This document shows positions 1 through 7,138 of a stretch of DNA of 43,221 nucleotides, piece by piece (the first letter of the stretch is position 1; each line of letters opens with the position of its first letter). The position numbers were made by a program, and so were the translations under genes. Origin of the DNA: Bacteroidota bacterium (lineage in GTDB: Bacteria; Bacteroidota; Bacteroidia; Chitinophagales; Chitinophagaceae); contig JAKQEA010000123.1 of assembly GCA_029558715.1 (NCBI GenBank), forward strand, positions 1 through 43,221. Direction: 5' to 3'. Under the pieces are notes generated by a model that was not told the origin of the DNA, ran no database searches, and saw only the letters and a list, made by a program, of their open reading frames with translations.

Positions 1-168
1 GGCTTTGGCATAGTATATTTTGTACAACAAATTTTAAAAACTAATTAGCCTTTTGCAATCTCTATTTATACAGTCCAAATGTGAATAAACCACCTTCAAA
101 AACTGAAAAAGGCTGCCCCTTTTTGGACAGCCCCTTTGTAAATTATTGAGAGGAGTATGTATTGTAAT
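1..168. other. Left-edge intergenic stretch
   Basis: This AT-rich stretch downstream of the pyruvate kinase gene has no supportable coding region. Its only clear structure is the leftward terminator hairpin at 106-132. Whatever lies further left is outside the window. Confidence 0.6.
106..132 (-). terminator. Intrinsic terminator of pfkA-pyk
   Basis: Read on the minus strand, an 8-base-pair stem (plus-strand arms 111-118 and 125-132, one G-U pair) encloses a six-base loop and is followed by five T residues (plus-strand A run at 106-110). It sits about 40 bases past the pyruvate kinase stop codon, where a terminator is expected. Confidence 0.8.
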
Positions 169-1668
169 TTATTCCACTTTGGCGATTTTCAGCACATTGG
201 TGGGCAGGTGAAGATGTATCGGGGTACTTCCGGTACTTACTATCACATCTCCATTTTTTACAAAACTTCTTTCTTTAAGAATATCGATCTGGTCAGAAAA
301 AATATCATCCAGACTTTCTTCTTCATCATAGTAGAAGGCTCGTACACCCCAGCTAAGACTGAGCTGATTCACCAATGATCTTTCTTTGGTGAAAATATAT
401 AATAATGCTTTTGGGCGATAGCTGCTAAGCATAAACCCCGTATAACCACTCTGAGTCATTCCGATTATAGCATCAGCATTTACATCTTCCGCCAGTTTAC
501 AGGCATTATAACAAATAGCATCGCTCAGGAAAGATGGAGAATGTGCCTGGGGTCTCAGCATTTCCTCCCTGTTATAATCATACGCATTGGATTCAATTTT
601 CATGATTATTTTAGTCATTGTTTCAACAACCAGCCTGGGATATTTGCCAGTTGCTGTTTCGCCACTCAGCATCACAGCATCTGCTCCTTCCAGCACGGCA
701 TTGGCCACATCAGTGATCTCACTCCTGTTGGGTTTGGTTCTGTCGATCATACTTTCCATCATCTGTGTGGCTACTATAACAGGCTTGGCGCGGTGCAGGC
801 ATTTTTTAATAATATCTTTTTGAATGAGCGGGACTTCTTCAACCGGTAGTTCCACTCCCAGGTCACCACGGGCAATCATCACACCATCACTTTCAATAAT
901 AATATCCCTGAGATTGGTGATTGCCTGGGGCATTTCAATTTTTGCTATAACTTTTGCTTTATGCCCCGTAGATTTTATCCTGCGTTTAAGATCAATAATG
1001 TCTTCGGGGCTTCTTACAAATGAAAGAGCCACCCAGTCCACCTTTTGCTTCATTATAAAATCAAGGTCAGCAAGGTCTTTTTCTGTCAATGAAGGCAGTG
1101 ATATTGCAGTATCAGGAAGGTTTACTCCTTTCTTAGGTAACAGCGTTCCTCCTAATGTTACCATCACTTTTACATCCTTGTTCTTTGTGATCTCTTTTAC
1201 AACTACTTCCAATTTTCCATCATCGATCAATATCTTTTCACCAACTTTTACATCAGAATGAAGATCAGGGTATGATACATATATTTTTTCTTTTGTTCCC
1301 ACTACTTTTTCATTGGAAAAAGTAAGAATATCTCCTTCGTTTATTTCAATTGCTCCTCCTTCAAGATCACCAACTCTTAGTTTAGGGCCCTGCAAATCGG
1401 CAAGTATAGAAATATTATAAGGCTCTGATTTATTGATTTTAAAAATAAAGTCAATGATCTTTGCCTTGTCTTCATGACTGCCGTGTGAGAAATTCAGGCG
1501 AAATACATTTACACCAGCTTTGACCAGCTCCAGTAATTTTTCATACGTATCACAGGCAGGGCCAACAGTTGCAACAATTTTCGTTCTCTTATAAGCATGC
1601 TGTCTTCCTGCTTCTTTGTCAAAATCTTTATGCAGGTATTTGTCTATGTTCTTGGTCATAAGTGGCAA
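169..1668 (-). CDS. pyk: Pyruvate kinase
   Basis: This gene encodes pyruvate kinase, the last step of glycolysis in the cytoplasm: phosphoenolpyruvate plus ADP gives pyruvate plus ATP. The 499-residue protein shows the family signatures: NFSHG at about residues 59-63, IAKIE at 241-245 with the catalytic lysine at 243, and MIARGDLG at 264-271. A stretch of about 28 residues precedes the usual start of homology (KRTKIVATVGPA). A second methionine at residue 4 is an equally possible start. Length fits the ordinary bacterial enzyme without the extra C-terminal PEP-utiliser-like domain. It lies 29 bases downstream of pfkA on the same strand and is followed by a strong terminator, so the two glycolytic kinases very probably share one transcript. 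Confidence 0.97.
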   Translation of the reverse strand: MPLMTKNIDKYLHKDFDKEAGRQHAYKRTKIVATVGPACDTYEKLLELVKAGVNVFRLNFSHGSHEDKAKIIDFIFKINKSEPYNISILADLQGPKLRVGDLEGGAIEINEGDILTFSNEKVVGTKEKIYVSYPDLHSDVKVGEKILIDDGKLEVVVKEITKNKDVKVMVTLGGTLLPKKGVNLPDTAISLPSLTEKDLADLDFIMKQKVDWVALSFVRSPEDIIDLKRRIKSTGHKAKVIAKIEMPQAITNLRDIIIESDGVMIARGDLGVELPVEEVPLIQKDIIKKCLHRAKPVIVATQMMESMIDRTKPNRSEITDVANAVLEGADAVMLSGETATGKYPRLVVETMTKIIMKIESNAYDYNREEMLRPQAHSPSFLSDAICYNACKLAEDVNADAIIGMTQSGYTGFMLSSYRPKALLYIFTKERSLVNQLSLSWGVRAFYYDEEESLDDIFSDQIDILKERSFVKNGDVIVSTGSTPIHLHLPTNVLKIAKVE

Positions 1669-1697
1669 TAGATTTACATGAAGTGATCTTAATGTTC

Positions 1698-2681
1698 TCA
1701 GCTGGCCAGTATCTTTACAATTTTAAGCCATTCATCACTGATCTTTCCTTTGTTTTTTACCGCTGTTTCAAGAGGGATGTAATTCATTTTGTTATTTTGG
1801 ATACCAACAAACACATTGTGCCTTCCTTCGAGTAAACACTCTACTGCATGATATCCCATGCGGCTGGCAATTAGCCTGTCCATACAGCTTGGTGCTCCTC
1901 CCCGTTGGATATGCCCGAGTATGCAAACCCTGATTTCTGCTTTGGGTAAACTTTCCTGCAGTATTTTTTGTACTTCATTGGCTCCTCCAAAATCATCACC
2001 TTCGGCCACGACAATCAGATTAACCAATTTTTTTCTTCTTTCTTTTTCCTGCAGCGATGAGATGATATTGTTCATATCTGTTTTCCGCTCAGGAATTAAT
2101 ATATTTTCTGCGCCGGTAGCTATACCGCTGTGAAGGGCAATATATCCTGCATCTCTGCCCATGACCTCAATAATAAAAATCCGGTCATGAGCATCCATTG
2201 TATCTCTTACTTTATCAATCGCTTCAACAGCAGTATTCACTGCCGTATCAAAACCGATGGTGAAATCAGTTCCTGAAATATCCTTGTCAATAGTCCCCGC
2301 CAGGCCTACACAGGGTATATCAAACTCCTGGCTAAATTTAACAGCACCACGAAAAGAACCATCACCACCAATAATAACAAGACCGTCTATTCCTTTCTTT
2401 TTCAGATTATTGTAAGCGATTTTTCTGCCTTCTGGTTCGAAGAAGTCTTTGCAGCGGGCTGTTTTAAGGATTGTTCCGCCACGCTGAATAATATTTGCTA
2501 CAGAACGTCCTTCCATTTTGATAATATCATCTTCGATCATACCCTGGTATCCCCTCATAATCCCATAAACTTCAAGCCCATGGTATATACCTGTTCGAAC
2601 CACTGCCCGGATAGCAGCATTCATTCCCGGTGAATCACCACCCGAAGTCAACACACCAATTTTTGAAACTTTCTTTTCCAT
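1698..2681 (-). CDS. pfkA: ATP-dependent 6-phosphofructokinase
   Basis: This gene encodes 6-phosphofructokinase, which phosphorylates fructose 6-phosphate to the 1,6-bisphosphate. With the start at 2681 the protein has 327 residues. Visible motifs are SGGDSPGMN (13-21), GGDGS (105-109, glycine at the position that is aspartate in pyrophosphate-dependent enzymes), TID (130-132, catalytic aspartate) and MGRDAGY (174-180). An upstream in-frame ATG at 2738 exists, but the promoter elements at 2700-2733 lie between the two starts, so the inner one is preferred. The catalytic loop reads AGTIDKD where the usual form is PGTIDND, so a proline and an asparagine are replaced. ATP as donor is inferred from the retained glycines. 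It is first in an operon with pyk. Confidence 0.95.
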   Translation of the reverse strand: MEKKVSKIGVLTSGGDSPGMNAAIRAVVRTGIYHGLEVYGIMRGYQGMIEDDIIKMEGRSVANIIQRGGTILKTARCKDFFEPEGRKIAYNNLKKKGIDGLVIIGGDGSFRGAVKFSQEFDIPCVGLAGTIDKDISGTDFTIGFDTAVNTAVEAIDKVRDTMDAHDRIFIIEVMGRDAGYIALHSGIATGAENILIPERKTDMNNIISSLQEKERRKKLVNLIVVAEGDDFGGANEVQKILQESLPKAEIRVCILGHIQRGGAPSCMDRLIASRMGYHAVECLLEGRHNVFVGIQNNKMNYIPLETAVKNKGKISDEWLKIVKILAS

Positions 2682-2699
2682 TATTGAATTTAAACGGTC

Positions 2700-2733
2700 C
2701 AAAAATAAGCTTTTGTTCCCAATGTGTTTCAAA
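2700..2733 (-). promoter_or_regulatory. Bacteroidota-type promoter for pfkA-pyk
   Basis: On the minus strand TTTG (plus 2730-2733) is followed after 22 bases by TATTTTTG (plus 2700-2707), matching the TTTG / TAnnTTTG pattern known for the Bacteroidota primary sigma factor. Transcription would start near 2695, giving a very short leader before the ATG at 2681. This placement argues against the longer start at 2738. Confidence 0.65.
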
Positions 2734-3121
2734 CACACATTTGTTAGTATTTTTCAAGCCCTGCAAATATCAGTTTTATTCATATTTCTATAACAATAAT
2801 ACCCATAAGCATGGACAAAAGAACGACAAATCTCCGGGTTACTTTGGGCATTAAATATTTGTTATCCTAAACCTCGTTTTAAATTTTATCATTACATGTT
2901 CACTTGTCTGGATGAACTGACCGGTATCACAAAATGATTAAGTGCTTTCCGATTACTGACTACCTGGTTGGTTTGAATGAATTTTAAGAACAGACAATAC
3001 GGTTTCTTGTCAAAATCATTTATCCGCTTATTAAACCACTCGTACGACAGTTTACAGGCATGTAACAGGATAATTTTTTTGCAGGTATAATATTCTATCT
3101 TTAATTCTGAAAAAATTGGTT
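2734..3121. other. Divergent intergenic region pfkA / peptidase
   Basis: About 390 bases separate the pfkA promoter from the peptidase start. I see no convincing gene or RNA. TATCTTTA at 3096-3103 resembles a -7 element with its last base changed and could serve the peptidase, but no TTG lies at proper spacing upstream. The rest is unexplained AT-rich sequence. Confidence 0.4.
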
Positions 3122-5263
3122 ATGAAAAAAATATTTTGCTTTTTACTGTTACTTCCACTGTTCACCGCTGCACAGTTACAGTATCCTGCCACCAGTAAAG
3201 GAGAGGTGGTTGAGGATTATCATGGAACCAGGATTGCTGATCCATACCGGTGGTTGGAGGATGACTGGAGTAATGAGACCAAAGAATGGGTCACCAATCA
3301 AAATAAAATAACCTTCAATTATCTTGATCAGATATCCTACCGGAAGGAATGGCAGGATCGACTTGAAGAAATAAATAATTATCCAAAATACTCATCTCCA
3401 TCCAGGAATAACGAGTATTTCTATTTTTCTAAAAATGATGGTCTGCAAAATCAAAGTGTATTGTACCGGCAAAAGGGATTAAACGGTAAGCCTGAATTAG
3501 TACTGGATCCAAATAAGTTTTCGGCAGAAGGCACTACCAGCCTTGCCACATTCTCTATATCAAAAAACGGTAGATATGCAGTGGTAGGGAAATCTGCCGG
3601 TGGCAGCGATTGGCGCACTTTTTATGTAATGGACCTTTCTACAAAAAAATACTTGAAAGATTCACTGGCCTGGGTTAAAGTATCAGGTGCCTCCTGGCAG
3701 GGAGATGGATTCTATTATAGCCGTTACCCTGCTCCTGAAAAAGGCAAGGAATTGTCTACCAAAAATGAAAATCACCAGGTGTATTATCACAAAGTAGGGA
3801 CAAGCCAGGATAAGGATGTACTGATATATGAAGACAAAGAAAATCCCCAGCGTTTCCATGGTGTGTTTACTGATGAAAATGAGCGGTATGTTTTTTTAAA
3901 TATCAGCGACAGGGGGAAAGGCAAAGAAGGAAATAGCTTGTGGTATTTTGACAGCAAAGGAGCGGATAAAAAATTCAAACCTGTTATTAAAGATGTAGAG
4001 AATTTCCAGTATAACTTTTTAGAAGAGGTGAATGGAAAATTTCTTATGCAAACAAATGACGGGGCCAAAAACAGGAAGATTATACTTATCGATCCACAGA
4101 ATCCTGATAAGGCAAATTGGAAAACAATTGTGGATGAGAGAGAGGAAAATATGTCATCCGTAACATCCGCAGGAGGGAAGTTATTCATTACATATATGAA
4201 GGATGTGACGAGCCGTGTATATGTATATGATTTTAATGGGAAACTGGAAAAAGAAGTGAAGTTACCTGCATTGGGGACCGTAAGCGGATTCGGAGGAGAG
4301 AAAGATGACAAATTTGTTTTTTATACGTTTACTTCTATCACCTTTCCCCCCACAATTTACAAATATGATATTGCAACAGGTGAGAGTTCTGTATTCAGAA
4401 AACCCGAAGTGAAATTTAATCCTGAAGAATTTGAGACGGAACAGGTTTTTTATCCGAGTAAGGATGGCACAAAGATCCCTATGTTCATTGTATATAAAAA
4501 GGGAATGCAATTAACCGGTAAGAACCCAACTATTTTGTATGGATATGGAGGATTTAATATCAGTACCACCCCTAACTTTTCACCTACAAGAATAGCATGG
4601 TTAGAGCAGGGAGGCATTTATTGCCTGGCCAATCTTCGGGGAGGAAGCGAGTATGGCGAAAAATGGCATGAAGCAGGAATGCGATTGAAAAAACAGAATG
4701 TCTTTGATGACTTCATTGCTGCAGGAGAATACTTAATAGACAAGGGTTACACTTCCAGCGATTACCTGGCGGTACAGGGAGGATCAAACGGTGGTTTGCT
4801 GGTAGGCGCAGTAATTAATCAACGACCTGAGTTGTTCAAAGTAGCAATACCGCAGGTAGGAGTTATGGATATGCTACGCTTTCATAAATTCACTATCGGT
4901 TGGAATTGGATTCCTGAATATGGCACCAGTGATAACCCGGATGATTTTAAAAACCTGCTGGCTTATTCCCCGATTCATAACATTAAGAATAACCTGAATT
5001 ATCCCGCAACACTTATTACTACTGCTGACCATGATGACAGGGTAGTGCCTGCACATTCTTTCAAGTATGCAGCTACTTTACAGGAACATTATAAAGGGCA
5101 GAATCCTGTATTGATCAGAGTAGATGTCAATTCAGGCCATGGTGCCAGTAACCTGAAAAAGGCATTAGAAACGACAGCAGATATTTATTCATTTACGTTC
5201 TATAATATGGGATTAACTCCTGATTTTAAGAGTTTGAAACAAACAGAGAAAAAGGCGTTTTAA
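3122..5263 (+). CDS. Prolyl oligopeptidase (S9A), secreted
   Basis: This gene encodes a serine peptidase of family S9A, which cuts after proline in short peptides. The 713-residue protein begins with a signal peptide (MKKIFCFLLLLPLFTAAQ), so it probably works in the periplasm. An N-terminal beta-propeller half is followed by a C-terminal alpha/beta-hydrolase half. The catalytic triad can be placed at Ser555 in GGSNGG, Asp638 in DHDDRV and His673 in SGHGAS. DHDDRV also holds the arginine that binds the substrate carboxylate in known enzymes. Length matches the family. The reading frame extends to a TTG at 3116, but the ATG at 3122 starts a normal signal peptide and is preferred. The gene stands alone, ending in a strong terminator. 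Confidence 0.95.
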   Translation: MKKIFCFLLLLPLFTAAQLQYPATSKGEVVEDYHGTRIADPYRWLEDDWSNETKEWVTNQNKITFNYLDQISYRKEWQDRLEEINNYPKYSSPSRNNEYFYFSKNDGLQNQSVLYRQKGLNGKPELVLDPNKFSAEGTTSLATFSISKNGRYAVVGKSAGGSDWRTFYVMDLSTKKYLKDSLAWVKVSGASWQGDGFYYSRYPAPEKGKELSTKNENHQVYYHKVGTSQDKDVLIYEDKENPQRFHGVFTDENERYVFLNISDRGKGKEGNSLWYFDSKGADKKFKPVIKDVENFQYNFLEEVNGKFLMQTNDGAKNRKIILIDPQNPDKANWKTIVDEREENMSSVTSAGGKLFITYMKDVTSRVYVYDFNGKLEKEVKLPALGTVSGFGGEKDDKFVFYTFTSITFPPTIYKYDIATGESSVFRKPEVKFNPEEFETEQVFYPSKDGTKIPMFIVYKKGMQLTGKNPTILYGYGGFNISTTPNFSPTRIAWLEQGGIYCLANLRGGSEYGEKWHEAGMRLKKQNVFDDFIAAGEYLIDKGYTSSDYLAVQGGSNGGLLVGAVINQRPELFKVAIPQVGVMDMLRFHKFTIGWNWIPEYGTSDNPDDFKNLLAYSPIHNIKNNLNYPATLITTADHDDRVVPAHSFKYAATLQEHYKGQNPVLIRVDVNSGHGASNLKKALETTADIYSFTFYNMGLTPDFKSLKQTEKKAF

Positions 5264-5282
5264 GTTATTCCGTGGAGAATTG

Positions 5283-5315
5283 ATGGCCATACAGAATTTG
5301 TATGGCCATTTTTTT
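5283..5315 (+). terminator. Intrinsic terminator of the prolyl oligopeptidase gene
   Basis: A perfect 11-base-pair stem (5283-5293 with 5299-5309), a five-base loop and a run of seven T residues lie 20 bases past the stop codon. This is one of the clearest terminators in the window. Confidence 0.9.
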
Positions 5316-5415
5316 ATATATCACCGGAGACATTGTTTCAGTTTTTAATAAGTGAAAACAAACGATTGTGTACTATTAAATTTTGAAATGGTTTTTTTTC
5401 TGTTTATACGTTTGA

Positions 5416-5423
5416 TATATTTG
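5416..5423 (+). promoter_or_regulatory. Bacteroidota -7 element
   Basis: TATATTTG matches TAnnTTTG exactly and lies 21 bases before the ATG of the secreted protein at 5445. I found no good TTG at 17-23 bases upstream, so only this half of the promoter is supported. Confidence 0.5.
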
Positions 5424-5444
5424 CCTACTTAAAATTGTATTATA

Positions 5445-6167
5445 ATGAAATTCAACTATTCATTCAGGTTATTTTTATGCGTTACACTTTTTTTTGTTTT
5501 TGTCTCAGGCACTTTTGCACAAACAACCACTGAGGCGCCAGCAGAAAGCAATACTAATAATGAAGCTATTTTTGAAGACCTGGTAATAGTACCCATGCGG
5601 TTACCTGCATTGCAGGAAGTAGGGGGGTCTCCTTTTTTAAGCCCGGAATACAAGCCTGCAACGATCCAGATTCCCAGTGGTAAAACTATTTCTAATGTGT
5701 TGGTGAAATTCAATATCTATAATAATGCCATCATGGTGCAGAAGGATGGACAGGATATGAAACTGGAAGCTTTCAAATCTGTGGCATATGACCTTGCCCA
5801 GGAAGATGGTTCTGTAAAACATTTTGAATTTAAAAATGGCTATCCGGAAGTTGATAAACAAACAGAGAGATCTATATACCAGGTGCTTTCTGCCGGTCCC
5901 AAAGTTCATTTATTGAAGTATATGAGCCAGAAAGTAGAAGATGCCAATACACTGGGGGATTACAGTCGCCGTGAGATTATTACTACTGAACAATATTATG
6001 TTTATATACCGGGTGGTGCAATGAAGAAGGTTAAAGGAAAGAAGGATATTGCAGAGGCATTGCCTGATCTGTCGGCAAAGATCAATGAAGTAGTAGCTGC
6101 CAACAGTTTAAAATTGAAAAGTGAAAATGAACTAACCATGCTTGTTGAGGCATTGAATAAGCCATAA
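5445..6167 (+). CDS. Secreted protein of unknown function
   Basis: I do not recognise this family. The 240-residue protein has a clear signal peptide (hydrophobic residues about 7-22, cleavage after GTFAQ near residue 26), then a low-complexity Thr/Glu/Asn linker. A mixed alpha/beta region follows, with the segments SPEYKPATIQIPSGKTI, LEAFKSVAYDLAQEDGSVKHF and EQYYVYIPGGAMKKVKGKKD. The C-terminal 30 residues look helical. There are no cysteines after the signal peptide and no membrane segment, so it is probably periplasmic or surface-exposed. It has its own -7 element upstream and a terminator downstream, so it seems to be transcribed alone. It is certainly a real gene by signal peptide and codon pattern. 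No function can be given. Confidence 0.85.
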   Translation: MKFNYSFRLFLCVTLFFVFVSGTFAQTTTEAPAESNTNNEAIFEDLVIVPMRLPALQEVGGSPFLSPEYKPATIQIPSGKTISNVLVKFNIYNNAIMVQKDGQDMKLEAFKSVAYDLAQEDGSVKHFEFKNGYPEVDKQTERSIYQVLSAGPKVHLLKYMSQKVEDANTLGDYSRREIITTEQYYVYIPGGAMKKVKGKKDIAEALPDLSAKINEVVAANSLKLKSENELTMLVEALNKP

Positions 6168-6193
6168 ACGGGTCACTAAAAAAGAATTCCTTG

Positions 6194-6226
6194 AAAAATC
6201 CTGTTCAGAATGAACAGGATTTTTTG
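6194..6226 (+). terminator. Intrinsic terminator after the secreted protein
   Basis: A 14-base-pair perfect inverted repeat (6194-6207 with 6211-6224) with a GAA loop and a T-rich end lies 27 bases beyond the stop codon. A-rich sequence on the left arm means it could also work leftward. Confidence 0.9.
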
Positions 6227-6238
6227 TTTTGATAATTC

Positions 6239-6246
6239 TACTTTTG
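6239..6246 (+). promoter_or_regulatory. -7 element directly before the reductase ATG
   Basis: TACTTTTG matches TAnnTTTG and ends only five bases before the ATG at 6251, so a transcript starting about five bases on would be leaderless. No TTG is found at the right upstream spacing because the terminator stem occupies that area, so this element is less certain than the lipA one. Confidence 0.4.
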
Positions 6247-6250
6247 AATT

Positions 6251-7138
6251 ATGAATATACTTGTTACAGGTGCCAACGGATTCCTGGGTCATTATCTGTG
6301 CGGGCAATTATTAAACGGGGGTTATGAGGTAGTTGCTACAGGCCGGGGTATTTGCAGATTGCCTTATACATCTAATAGAAATTTTGTCTATGTGGAGATG
6401 GATTTTACAGATCAGGAAGCAGTGAATAGTATTTTCAGGAAGCACAGGCCTGCTATAATAATACATGCAGGAGCAATAAGCAAGCCCGACGAATGCGAGT
6501 TGGATAGATCAACTGCTTACAAAATAAACACAGAAGCAACGGCTGCTTTACTCTCTGAGGCGGCTGAGTATAAGAGCTCTTTTATCTATATGTCTACTGA
6601 TTTTGTTTTTGATGGAGAGCAGGGAATGTATACGGAGGAAGATATTACGAAGCCTGTTAATTTCTACGGACAGACAAAACTTGATGCAGAAAAAATTGTA
6701 AAACAGTATCGGTATCGCTGGTCGATAGTACGAACTGTACTTGTTTATGGGAAACCAATGGCTGGCCGGAGCAATATTCTAACCATAGTAAGAGAAAAAC
6801 TTGAGAGAGGAGAAGAATACAAAGTGGTAGATGACCAGGTCCGTACTCCTACTTATGTAGAAGATCTGGCTGTAGCTATTGTTTCAATAGTAAAAAATAA
6901 AGCCAATGGAATTTTTCATATCAGTGGTGCAGATGTATTGACTCCTTATGAAATGGCCTGTAAAGCGGCTGATTACCTTCACTTAAACAAAGAACTGATA
7001 AAAAGAGTAACAGCAGACACCTTCTGCCAACCGGCAAAAAGACCTCCGAGAACAGGATTCATTATTGATAAAGCCAGGAAAGAGTTGAATTTTTCTCCGA
7101 TTTCATTTTCAGAAGGATTGAAGAAAACATTTGAGTGA
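6251..7138 (+). CDS. RmlD-like NAD(P)-dependent sugar-nucleotide reductase
   Basis: This gene encodes an extended short-chain dehydrogenase resembling dTDP-4-dehydrorhamnose reductase (RmlD), which reduces the 4-keto sugar to dTDP-rhamnose. The 295 residues show the Rossmann nucleotide motif GANGFLG (7-13), the substrate-side motif MSTDFVFDG (114-122) and the catalytic YxxxK pair Tyr139/Lys143. Length is normal for RmlD. No other rhamnose or polysaccharide genes lie nearby, so the exact substrate is uncertain. Related NAD-dependent epimerases or a SAM-synthetase beta-like regulatory protein are alternatives. It ends immediately beside the convergent receptor gene: its TGA is followed directly by the stop codon of the opposite gene, leaving no space for a terminator. 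Confidence 0.85.
   Translation: MNILVTGANGFLGHYLCGQLLNGGYEVVATGRGICRLPYTSNRNFVYVEMDFTDQEAVNSIFRKHRPAIIIHAGAISKPDECELDRSTAYKINTEATAALLSEAAEYKSSFIYMSTDFVFDGEQGMYTEEDITKPVNFYGQTKLDAEKIVKQYRYRWSIVRTVLVYGKPMAGRSNILTIVREKLERGEEYKVVDDQVRTPTYVEDLAVAIVSIVKNKANGIFHISGADVLTPYEMACKAADYLHLNKELIKRVTADTFCQPAKRPPRTGFIIDKARKELNFSPISFSEGLKKTFE

Noticed and set aside
541-1261. Open frames on the plus strand across pyk
   Set aside because: They lie fully inside a certain gene on the other strand, show biased composition and match no family.
2682-2738. Longer N terminus of pfkA (19 extra residues)
   Set aside because: The promoter elements lie inside this stretch, and homology starts at the inner methionine.
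3787-4510. Open minus-strand frames inside the prolyl oligopeptidase gene
   Set aside because: They are shadows of a well-supported coding region, Ser/Phe-rich with no domain.
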